Positions 1 through 5,277 of a stretch of 6,041 bases of DNA are shown in pieces. Positions within the stretch are counted from its first letter, which is position 1, and each line of letters starts with the position of its first letter. Made by a program: the position numbers and the translations under genes. The notes beneath the pieces are model-generated. The model was not told the DNA's origin, did not search any database, and worked only from the letters and a program-made list of their open reading frames with translations. The DNA lies in the NCBI GenBank assembly GCA_013361975.1, contig JABFXB010000228.1:1-6041 (forward strand), in the 5' to 3' direction. This DNA comes from Dermatophilaceae bacterium (GTDB lineage: Bacteria > Actinomycetota > Actinomycetes > Actinomycetales > Dermatophilaceae).

Positions 1-310
1 ACCAGCGCGGCCACCGCGCCTCGCCGCACAGCGAGTCGCTGACCACGGTCAGGCCCGTGGTCATGGCCTCGATGCACGGTCCCTCCCCGAAGGGCGCCTG
101 CCTTGCGTGGACCTCGGCGATGCCGGAGTCCGACGTGGCGGTGCACAGGAAGTCCGGGGCCCGACCGACGAGAGCCCCGGCGTGCTCGAGGAGCGGGACC
201 GAACGGGTGGCGGCGGTCAGCACCTCCGTCAGGGTGTCGTCGAGGGTCCGCGTGCCGTACGGCCGCGTGATGGACCCACTGGTCGTGGTCGCTGCCTTGA
301 GCGCGTCCAT
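1..310 (-). CDS. GAF-domain regulator, probably GAF-ANTAR (partial, N-terminal 103 residues)
   Basis: This is the N-terminal part of a signalling protein whose C-terminus lies beyond the left edge. Reading the minus strand from ATG at 310-308 gives 103 open codons. A helix-rich stretch (residues about 23-37) leads into a GAF-like domain. Its best landmark is GEGPC at residues 75-79, followed by IEAM, a VVSD strand (89-92) and ARWPRW (98-103). This order (GEGPCxxA, then a V-x-D strand, then RWP) is typical of actinobacterial proteins with an N-terminal GAF domain and a C-terminal ANTAR RNA-binding antiterminator domain. The ANTAR part is inferred, because it would lie outside the window. The start is supported by a perfect GGAGGT site 8 bases upstream. 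The gene is divergent from the epimerase at 479, sharing its upstream region. The ligand and targets are unknown, and it may be unrelated to the sugar genes. GAF assignment is fairly secure; ANTAR is a family-based guess. Confidence 0.8.
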   Translation of the reverse strand, partial: MDALKAATTTSGSITRPYGTRTLDDTLTEVLTAATRSVPLLEHAGALVGRAPDFLCTATSDSGIAEVHARQAPFGEGPCIEAMTTGLTVVSDSLCGEARWPRW

Positions 311-318
311 GGGGGGGT

Positions 319-324
319 ACCTCC
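319..324 (-). promoter_or_regulatory. Ribosome binding site of the GAF regulator
   Basis: On the minus strand the sequence reads GGAGGT, a near-perfect Shine-Dalgarno site, 8 bases before the ATG at 310-308. It fixes the start of the partial regulator gene. The spacer contains a run of seven C (positions 311-317 as G on the plus strand). Confidence 0.8.
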
Positions 325-362
325 GAGGGTCCCGGGTCCTCTCGTGCTTGAAAGGCCCGTTC

Positions 363-381
363 CGAGGCGCGTCGCGCCTCG
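363..381. repeat. Perfect 8-bp inverted repeat, possible operator or hairpin
   Basis: Arms CGAGGCGC (363-370) and GCGCCTCG (374-381) are exact reverse complements separated by GTC. The repeat sits 53 bases upstream of the regulator start and about 97 bases upstream of the epimerase start. That fits a repressor operator, or a hairpin in the 5' leader of the regulator mRNA if transcription begins to its right. No U-tract follows on either strand, so it is not a standard terminator. Function is inferred only from symmetry and location. Confidence 0.4.
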
Positions 382-478
382 TGCCCAGTTCTCGAATGCT
401 AGTCGTTCCGAAGGCCGAGAAGTGGATGAGAGCCGCGCCAGCTCGTTTTCGAGGGCGAGCAGGGGGTAGGCGTGTGCC

Positions 479-1507
479 GTGGAGCCTACGAACCGGATGT
501 CTCGCAGAGCGGTGGTGACCGGCGGCGCGGGGTTCGTCGGTACGTGGCTGTGTCGGCAGCTGCTCGACGACGGCTGGCACGTCCTCGTGGTCGACAACCT
601 CGTGACCGGCACTCGCGCCGCCGTGGACAGGCTCTCGTGCCACCCGAACTTCAGCTTCCTGGAGGCGGATGTCGCCAGGCCGTTCCTGGTCGAGGGGGCC
701 GTCGACCTCGTCATGCACCTCGCGTCACCGGCGTCACCGGTGGACTATGCGGCACTTCCGGTCGAGACGATGCTCGTGGGCAGCCAGGGCACGATGCACG
801 CCCTCGACCTCGCCCAGCTCAACGGCGCACGCTTCGTCCTCGCGTCGACCTCCGAGGTGTACGGCGACCCGCTGGTGCACCCGCAGCCCGAGCACTACTG
901 GGGCAACGTCAACCCCGTGGGGCCGCGCAGCGTCTACGACGAGTCGAAGCGCTTCGCGGAGGCCCTGACCACGGCCTACCGCTCGAGCCGTTCGGTCGAC
1001 ACGGGCATCGCCCGCATCTTCAACACGTACGGGCCCGGCATGCGCGCCGACGACGGTCGGATGATCCCGGCGTTCATGACGCAGGCGCTGCGGGGCGAGC
1101 CGCTCACGGTGGCCGGCGACGGCAGCCAGACGCGCTCGCTGTGCTTCGTCACCGACACGACGGCGGGCCTGCGCGCCCTCGCGGCCAGCTCGTGTGCCGG
1201 CCCGGTGAACCTCGGCGGTCAGGACGAGGTCAGCGTGCTAGAGCTCGCTGAGACGATCCGCCGGCTGGCCGGGTCGCGCTCGCGCATCAGGTTCGTGGAC
1301 CTGCCCGAGGACGACCCGAAGGTGCGGCGGCCCGACACCTCACGGGCCCAGCAGCTGCTGGGCTGGGCGCCATCCGTGGGCGTGGAGGAGGGCCTGCTCC
1401 GGACGCTCGAGTGGTTCGACCAGCAGCTCGCGGAGCCGTCGACGCGAGGAGCCGGCAGCCGTCAGCGCACGGCGCTGACGTCGGACGAGTCGGCGCTCGG
1501 GGCCTGA
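479..1507 (+). CDS. NAD-dependent epimerase/dehydratase, UDP-glucuronate decarboxylase (UXS)-like
   Basis: This is an extended short-chain dehydrogenase/reductase of 342 residues acting on a nucleotide sugar, probably in the cytoplasm. The Rossmann motif TGGAGFVG is at residues 14-21, and Asp39 at the end of strand 2 points to NAD rather than NADP. HLASPASP (80-87), STSE (123-126) followed by VYG, and YDESK (153-157, catalytic Tyr153 and Lys157) match the UDP-glucuronate decarboxylase subgroup, which makes UDP-xylose. The dehydratase-type signature STDEVYG is absent; here it is STSEVYG. RIFNTYGP and GDGSQTRS further on are also typical of this subgroup. The GTG at 479 has AGGGGGTAGG upstream (461-470). 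An in-frame ATG at 497 has GGAG at 481-484, 12 bases away, and would give a 336-residue protein closer to the family's usual N-terminus; I cannot decide between them. The gene is alone on the plus strand, and its 3' end overlaps the convergent glycosyltransferase by 46 bases. Exact substrate is unproven; a related 4,6-dehydratase or 4-epimerase activity is possible. Confidence 0.88.
   Translation: MEPTNRMSRRAVVTGGAGFVGTWLCRQLLDDGWHVLVVDNLVTGTRAAVDRLSCHPNFSFLEADVARPFLVEGAVDLVMHLASPASPVDYAALPVETMLVGSQGTMHALDLAQLNGARFVLASTSEVYGDPLVHPQPEHYWGNVNPVGPRSVYDESKRFAEALTTAYRSSRSVDTGIARIFNTYGPGMRADDGRMIPAFMTQALRGEPLTVAGDGSQTRSLCFVTDTTAGLRALAASSCAGPVNLGGQDEVSVLELAETIRRLAGSRSRIRFVDLPEDDPKVRRPDTSRAQQLLGWAPSVGVEEGLLRTLEWFDQQLAEPSTRGAGSRQRTALTSDESALGA
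1460..1480. terminator. 9-bp hairpin in the convergent gene overlap, possible terminator
   Basis: Arms CGTCAGCGC (1460-1468) and GCGCTGACG (1472-1480) pair perfectly around the loop ACG. The hairpin lies where the epimerase (plus) and the GT9 gene (minus) overlap at their 3' ends, and the GT9 stop codon (1464-1462) is part of the stem. No U-tract follows, though actinobacterial terminators often lack one. If it stopped plus-strand transcription, the epimerase message would lose its own stop codon at 1505-1507. It is therefore more plausible for the minus-strand operon, or as a site slowing colliding polymerases. Chance is not excluded. Confidence 0.3.
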
Positions 1508-2481
1508 CTCCCGCGGCGCCGCATGTGGGATGGTCTGTGCCGCAGCCGATCCCGCACGGCGTCAACGACCTCCTCCACCGTCACGGCCGCGAGCGCCGGG
1601 TCGAGGTCCCGTCCGAAGGGGTCGCCACGCCCGCCCACGGCGGCGCGCTCCTGACCGTGCCAGAGCACGGTGTGCGGACCCGCCGCCGTGGGCCCCCACT
1701 CGGTCGGCGGCACCGGCCCGAAGAGCACCACCGAGGGCGTGCGGTGGGCCGTCGCGAGGTGGGCGACGCCGGTGTCGCCGCACACGACGACCCCGGCCTC
1801 TGCGACCAGCGCCGACAGACCCCGTACGTCGGTGCGCCCGGCGAGCACGGCAGCCGATGGAAGCCCGGCGGTCCGCGCGACGTGGCGGGCGAGGCGCCGC
1901 TCGTCGGGCGACCCCGTGACAACCACCTGGTGGCCGTCCTCAGCGACGGCGGCAGCAACCGCGGCGAAGCGTTCGGCCGGCCACCGTCGTGCGGCGTACG
2001 CGGCCCCGGGGTGCACCACGACGGCACCCGGAGCCGGGCTCGGCACGGCGGCCTGAGCCGTCAGGTGCAGCCGCGTCGGGTCGGCGGGCCAGCCGGCGCA
2101 CCGGACGAGGCGGCACCATCGGTGCACCTCGTGCTCCCCCGGCCGCCACTCGGGTCCGTCGGATCCCACCTCGGGGCATCGGAACCCGACCAGCCGGTAG
2201 GGCTCCAGCGCCTGCAGCACGCGATGGCTCTCCGGGCCCCTGCCGTGCAGGTTGACGGCCACGTCGGGGGGCCGTCCGCCCCACTCGAGCGGCGTCAGAC
2301 CACGTGCGGGCAGCACGCGGTCGACGAGCCCCTCCAGCCTGAGCAGCTCACCGATGCCCTTGTCCGCGGCGAGAACGATCTCGTACGCGGCCAGTCCCTG
2401 CCGGAGAGCGCGCAACGCCGGGACGGCGGTGAGCAGGTCGCCGAGCCCGAGCGCGCGCAGCACGAGGGCCCGCCGGGTCAC
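1462..2481 (-). CDS. Glycosyltransferase family 9 protein, ADP-heptose:heptosyltransferase-like
   Basis: This 339-residue GT-B glycosyltransferase belongs to the family of LPS heptosyltransferases (WaaC/WaaF/WaaQ), which transfer heptose from ADP-heptose. The N-terminus reads RALGLGDLLTAVPALRAL, with Asp15 at the position of the conserved catalytic Asp of the GDxL motif. HPGA at 157-160 followed by RRWP (165-168) matches the family's nucleotide-sugar region, with Arg where many members have Lys. The donor-site signature GDTGVAHLA is at 235-243, followed by FGP (254-256). Length is normal for the family. The C-terminal 35 or so residues are Arg/Ser-rich and non-conserved. The start is GTG at 2481-2479, overlapping the upstream SDR stop as GTGA, with GGAGGG 9 bases upstream. 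It is the last gene of the heptose operon in this window. With gmhA and hldE in the same operon, ADP-heptose as donor is a strong inference; the acceptor is unknown and cannot be LPS if the host is an actinobacterium. Confidence 0.9.
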   Translation of the reverse strand: MTRRALVLRALGLGDLLTAVPALRALRQGLAAYEIVLAADKGIGELLRLEGLVDRVLPARGLTPLEWGGRPPDVAVNLHGRGPESHRVLQALEPYRLVGFRCPEVGSDGPEWRPGEHEVHRWCRLVRCAGWPADPTRLHLTAQAAVPSPAPGAVVVHPGAAYAARRWPAERFAAVAAAVAEDGHQVVVTGSPDERRLARHVARTAGLPSAAVLAGRTDVRGLSALVAEAGVVVCGDTGVAHLATAHRTPSVVLFGPVPPTEWGPTAAGPHTVLWHGQERAAVGGRGDPFGRDLDPALAAVTVEEVVDAVRDRLRHRPSHMRRRGSQAPSADSSDVSAVR

Positions 2482-3188
2482 GGCCAGGAGCCCTCCACCG
2501 ACGGGGTGACGACGAGCTCCCGGACTTCGCAGCCCGGCGGTTGGCGGAGGGCGAAAAGCACTGTGGCAGCGACGTCCTCGGGTCGGTTGAGCTTCGCGTC
2601 GGGTCCCGGCCGGTACTGGTCGGGGCGCCCGTCGAAGAAGGCCGTCTGCATGCCGCCGGGCACCAGGGTGGTGACGCCCAGTCGGCCCTGCGTCTCGACG
2701 GCGAGCGCGCGGGAGAAGCCGATGACCCCGAACTTCGAGGCGCAGTAGGCCGTGGCGTCACTCAGCACCCGAAGCCCGAGCGTGGAGGCCACCGTCACGA
2801 CACGTCCACCGCGTTCGAGCAGCGACGGCAGCGCGGCGCGGACGACGGCTGCCGTGCCGATGAGGTTGACGTGGATGACCCGCTCCCAGTCGGTCGCCTC
2901 GATCTCGTCGAACCGCCCGCACGCGTCGGTGCCGGCGCACGTGACGACGGCGTCGACGCCCCCCGCGCCGGCGACCAGGGCACGCACTGCAGCCTCCGCG
3001 GCCCGCGGGTCGGCGAGGTCGGCGAGCGCACGGTCGCCCTCGGGCACCTCGACGACGGTCGGGTCGGGCACCTGCCGGTCGAGGACCAGAGGCCGACCGC
3101 CCTCCTGCGCCACGGCTCGCGCGACGGCGGCCCCGAGGCCGGAGGCGCCGCCCGTCACGAGCACGGTTCCAAGTGTCGACGTCGTCAT
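2478..3188 (-). CDS. Classical short-chain dehydrogenase/reductase of unknown substrate
   Basis: This 236-residue oxidoreductase has all the elements of a classical SDR. The cofactor motif TGGASGLG is at residues 12-19, Asp37 after strand 2 suggests NAD(H), and the catalytic residues are Asn108, Ser135, Tyr148 and Lys152 (YCASK). PGG at 177-179 starts the usual post-catalytic loop. The normally NNAG-like structural motif reads TCAG (83-86), a tolerated variation. It is not HldD, the ADP-heptose 6-epimerase, which is an extended SDR of about 310 residues. The gene starts at ATG 3188-3186, overlapping the hldE stop as ATGA, with GAGAGGA about 8 bases upstream; its own stop overlaps the GT9 start as GTGA. 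Lying between hldE and the heptosyltransferase-like gene, it may oxidise, reduce or epimerise a heptose intermediate or the finished sugar. That role is inference from position; general SDRs are promiscuous and often misassigned. Confidence 0.88.
   Translation of the reverse strand: MTTSTLGTVLVTGGASGLGAAVARAVAQEGGRPLVLDRQVPDPTVVEVPEGDRALADLADPRAAEAAVRALVAGAGGVDAVVTCAGTDACGRFDEIEATDWERVIHVNLIGTAAVVRAALPSLLERGGRVVTVASTLGLRVLSDATAYCASKFGVIGFSRALAVETQGRLGVTTLVPGGMQTAFFDGRPDQYRPGPDAKLNRPEDVAATVLFALRQPPGCEVRELVVTPSVEGSWP
2491..2496 (-). promoter_or_regulatory. Ribosome binding site for the GT9 gene
   Basis: Minus-strand GGAGGG lies within the last codons of the SDR gene, 9 bases before the GTG at 2481-2479. 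It supports that GTG as the true start and independent ribosome loading in addition to coupling through the GTGA overlap. Confidence 0.7.
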
Positions 3189-4621
3189 GCATCGTTCCTC
3201 TCGTCACGGGCGGACTCGCCCGCCTCGTCGGTGCTACGGATTCCGAAGGTGGCGGCGGCCTCGACGAGCGCGGTCGTCGACCGGCCCTCGACGTACGGCA
3301 GCACGACGGCCTGGCCGCCCCACTCCTCGAGGACGGCGAGCTCGGGCACCTCGGCGCCCGCGTAGTCACCGCCCTTGGTCCAGATGTCGGGTCGCACGCG
3401 GCGTAGCACGTCGACCGGCGTGTCCTCGTCGAAGACCACGACCTCGTCGACGCACTCGAGGGCGAGCAGCAGCCGGGCGCGGTCGCCCTGGGGGACGATC
3501 GGCCGGCCGTCCCCCTTGAGCCGCCGCACCGAGGTGTCGGAGTTGAGGCACACGACGAGGCGGTCGCCGAGGGCACGCGCGGCGCGCAGCGTCGCGACGT
3601 GCCCGGCGTGCAGCAGGTCGAAGCAACCGCCGGTGGCGACGACGCACGTGCCGGCGTCATCGAAGGGGCCGTCGTCGGCCCGCGTCCCCACGGACGCCCA
3701 GGCGCGCGAAGGCACGCGACGGCCGAGGACCGCGGGTCCTCCCTCGGCGACGAACCGGGCCGCGTCGCGCACGCCCGCCTCGAGGGCCTCGGCGATGACC
3801 GCACCGGCCCCGAGCGCGAGCGCCGCTGACACGGCGAGGCGGTCGCCGGCCCCGCAGGCGTCGACGCAGCGCACCTCGGGTGCCGGAACGAGCAGTGGCG
3901 CCCCCGCGCCGAAGCTGAGGAGCGCTCCCCGCGCGCTGAGCGTGACGGCGACCGCCCCGGCCTGCCAGGCGCCCGCCAGCGCCTCGGCACGGCGCCGCAC
4001 CGCCAGCAGCGAGTGGTTCCTGTCGTCGGGCGTGAGCCCGAGCCTTGCCGCGAAGCCGACGGACTCCGACTCGTTCGGCGTCACGAGACGGACCCCGGGC
4101 ACGGGGTCGGGGCCGCGGGGGTGGGGGTCCCAGGTGACCGGCACGCGCGGGGCCACCTCGCCGAGCACCTCCCGTATGCCGTCCGCGTCGACGGTGCCGC
4201 GTCCGTAGTCGGCGACGAGGACGCTCCCTGCACCGCGGAGGGCCTCGAGGGCACGGGCGGGTGCGGCGCCGACACCGCCCGCCGGGCCGCCGGTGTCGAG
4301 CCGGACGAGCGACTGTCCCTCGGCGCGGATCCGCTGCTTGACCGGGGTGTCCCCCTGGGCGGCGAGCCCGATCACCTCGACGCCGTCGAGGAGCTCGCGC
4401 AGCCGTCGGGCGGCACCGTCGTCACCGAGCGCGGTCACGAGCACGACGTCCGCGCCGTCGTCACGCGCGAGCGCTGCTGCGAGTCCCGCGCCCCCGGGCC
4501 GGGCCCGCTCGACGAGGTCGTCGAGGACCGGCACCGGCGCGTCGGGGCAGAGGCGCCCGGCGTGCCCGTCGACGTCGACGTCCAGCAGGGCGTCCCCGAC
4601 GACCACGAGCGGCCGGCTCAT
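3185..4621 (-). CDS. hldE: Bifunctional D-glycero-beta-D-manno-heptose 7-phosphate kinase / heptose 1-phosphate adenylyltransferase
   Basis: HldE (RfaE) carries out two steps: it phosphorylates heptose 7-phosphate at C1 with ATP, and later joins heptose 1-phosphate to AMP to give ADP-heptose. The protein has 478 residues, nearly the same as E. coli HldE (477). Residues 1 to about 305 form a PfkB/ribokinase-type kinase: GDALLDVDVDG (9-19), CPDAPVPV (25-32, like SPEAPVPV in E. coli), RPGGAG (41-46), TPNESE (181-186), and the anion-hole/base motif GAGD (257-260, Asp260 as base). Residues about 326-460 form the nucleotidyltransferase: TGGCFDLLHAGH (330-341) with the HxGH motif, NSD (360-362), RLKGDGRP (367-374), KGGDY (416-420) and STT (448-450). 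Both active sites look intact. The reading frame stays open far upstream, but the start is ATG 4621-4619, which overlaps the gmhA stop as ATGA, has GGAGG 5 bases upstream, and gives the family length. Nucleotide specificity (ADP rather than another base) is inferred from family. Confidence 0.95.
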   Translation of the reverse strand: MSRPLVVVGDALLDVDVDGHAGRLCPDAPVPVLDDLVERARPGGAGLAAALARDDGADVVLVTALGDDGAARRLRELLDGVEVIGLAAQGDTPVKQRIRAEGQSLVRLDTGGPAGGVGAAPARALEALRGAGSVLVADYGRGTVDADGIREVLGEVAPRVPVTWDPHPRGPDPVPGVRLVTPNESESVGFAARLGLTPDDRNHSLLAVRRRAEALAGAWQAGAVAVTLSARGALLSFGAGAPLLVPAPEVRCVDACGAGDRLAVSAALALGAGAVIAEALEAGVRDAARFVAEGGPAVLGRRVPSRAWASVGTRADDGPFDDAGTCVVATGGCFDLLHAGHVATLRAARALGDRLVVCLNSDTSVRRLKGDGRPIVPQGDRARLLLALECVDEVVVFDEDTPVDVLRRVRPDIWTKGGDYAGAEVPELAVLEEWGGQAVVLPYVEGRSTTALVEAAATFGIRSTDEAGESARDERNDA

Positions 4622-5277
4622 GCGGGCCTCCGCACGGGCTTGGGCGACGGTCGCCGCACCGGTCGGACGTCCTCGGTCGTCCGCGCGGGATGCACGCCCA
4701 GGGCACGGTCGAGACCGGCGCACAGCACGTGCACGGCGACGAGGTGCAGCTCCTGCACGGTGGCCGTGTACTCCGCCTCGACCCCCAGGGTCTCGTGCGC
4801 CACGCGGGAGAGCGGGTTGGGAGTCGGGCCGGTCATCGCCCAGACGACGAGGCCGGTGTCGCGCCCGCGCCGGGCGGCCTCCACGACGTTCGCGCTGCGG
4901 CCGCTCGTGGAGAGCACGACCAGCACGTCTCCCTCGCGGCCGTGCGCCTCGACCTGGCGGGCGAACAGCTCGTCGGGCGGGTAGTCGTTGCAGATGGCCG
5001 TCAGGCTCGAGGTCTCGGCACTCAGACAGATCGCCGAGAAGGGTCGACGGTCGAGCCGGTAGCGACCGACGAGCTCGGCGGTCAGGTGCTGTGCCTGTGC
5101 GGCACTGCCGCCGTTGCCGGCGGCGAGAAGGCGGCCGCCGGCGCCGAGGACGGTGGCGAGCCGGCAGCCCCACGCGTCGGCGAGCTCGACGGCGGGCCCG
5201 AAGTCGCGCGCGGCCGAGACCAGCGCGTCGAGGTGGTCGCGGTCGCAGGGTGTCACCGACACCGGGGCCGCCTTCAC
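4618..5277 (-). CDS. gmhA: Sedoheptulose-7-phosphate isomerase (phosphoheptose isomerase, SIS domain)
   Basis: GmhA converts sedoheptulose 7-phosphate, from the pentose phosphate pathway, to D-glycero-D-manno-heptose 7-phosphate, the committed step to ADP-heptose. The protein has 219 residues; E. coli GmhA has 192. The SIS fold is seen as GNGGSAAQAQHLTAEL (54-69), GRYR (71-74), CNDY (96-99), STSGRSANV (123-131, phosphate binding) and VQELHLVAVH (174-183). His64, Glu68, Gln175 and His183 correspond, each shifted by three, to the metal-binding and catalytic residues His61, Glu65, Gln172 and His180 of the characterised enzymes. The active site is therefore complete, which separates it from non-catalytic SIS proteins such as DiaA. 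An Arg/Pro-rich tail of about 25 residues follows the domain. The start is GTG 5277-5275, overlapping the upstream glycosyltransferase stop as GTGA; the upstream Shine-Dalgarno is weak, so it likely depends on coupling. Its stop overlaps the hldE start as ATGA. Confidence 0.95.
   Translation of the reverse strand: MKAAPVSVTPCDRDHLDALVSAARDFGPAVELADAWGCRLATVLGAGGRLLAAGNGGSAAQAQHLTAELVGRYRLDRRPFSAICLSAETSSLTAICNDYPPDELFARQVEAHGREGDVLVVLSTSGRSANVVEAARRGRDTGLVVWAMTGPTPNPLSRVAHETLGVEAEYTATVQELHLVAVHVLCAGLDRALGVHPARTTEDVRPVRRPSPKPVRRPA
4627..4631 (-). promoter_or_regulatory. Ribosome binding site that fixes the hldE start
   Basis: Minus-strand GGAGG sits 5 bases before the ATG at 4621-4619, inside the end of gmhA. 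It decides the hldE start, because the same frame is open without a stop for some 860 further bases upstream, through gmhA and into the glycosyltransferase gene. Confidence 0.75.

Larger units (their letters stand above)
311..478. promoter_or_regulatory. Divergent intergenic region with promoters for both flanking genes (inferred)
   Basis: This 168-base gap separates the minus-strand GAF regulator from the plus-strand epimerase and must hold or overlap the promoters of both. It is locally richer in A/T than the coding sequence, for example around 388-404 and 446-449. I could not find a convincing -35/-10 pair on either strand. A TTGAAA at 348-353 (plus) has no partner at 16-19 bases, and a TAGCAT on the minus strand (plus 396-401) lacks a -35-like hexamer at about 17 bases. 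The clearest structure is the inverted repeat at 363-381. Confidence 0.5.

Noticed and set aside
57..518. Open frames on the plus strand across the GAF gene and intergenic region
   Set aside because: They run antisense to the GAF domain, with no motifs and a biased composition.
229..714. A 161-codon minus-strand frame across the intergenic region and epimerase N-terminus
   Set aside because: It runs antisense to the conserved Rossmann motif of the epimerase and is in a different frame from the GAF gene; no family similarity seen.
1513..1522. GCGGCGCCGC palindrome just after the epimerase stop as a terminator
   Set aside because: It is a continuous 10-base palindrome with no loop, lies within GT9 coding sequence, and such strings are frequent in GC-rich DNA.
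1411..2748. A 445-codon open frame on the plus strand, antisense to the GT9 and SDR genes
   Set aside because: No family motif; Arg/Pro/Gly-rich low-complexity translation typical of a shadow frame in GC-rich DNA, and the opposite strand carries two proteins with full motif sets.
2478..3188. The SDR as HldD (ADP-heptose 6-epimerase)
   Set aside because: HldD is an extended SDR of about 310 residues; this one is 236 residues with classical SDR layout (TGGASGLG, Ser135, YCASK).
2758..3990. A 410-codon open frame on the minus strand in another frame across hldE and the SDR gene
   Set aside because: The translation is Arg/Ser/Pro-rich without recognisable motifs; hldE and SDR motifs lie in the two other frames of that strand.
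4570..4582. Short GTCGAC-type tandem repeat
   Set aside because: It simply encodes the alternating Val-Asp residues (DVDVD) near the hldE N-terminus; no sign of a separate function.
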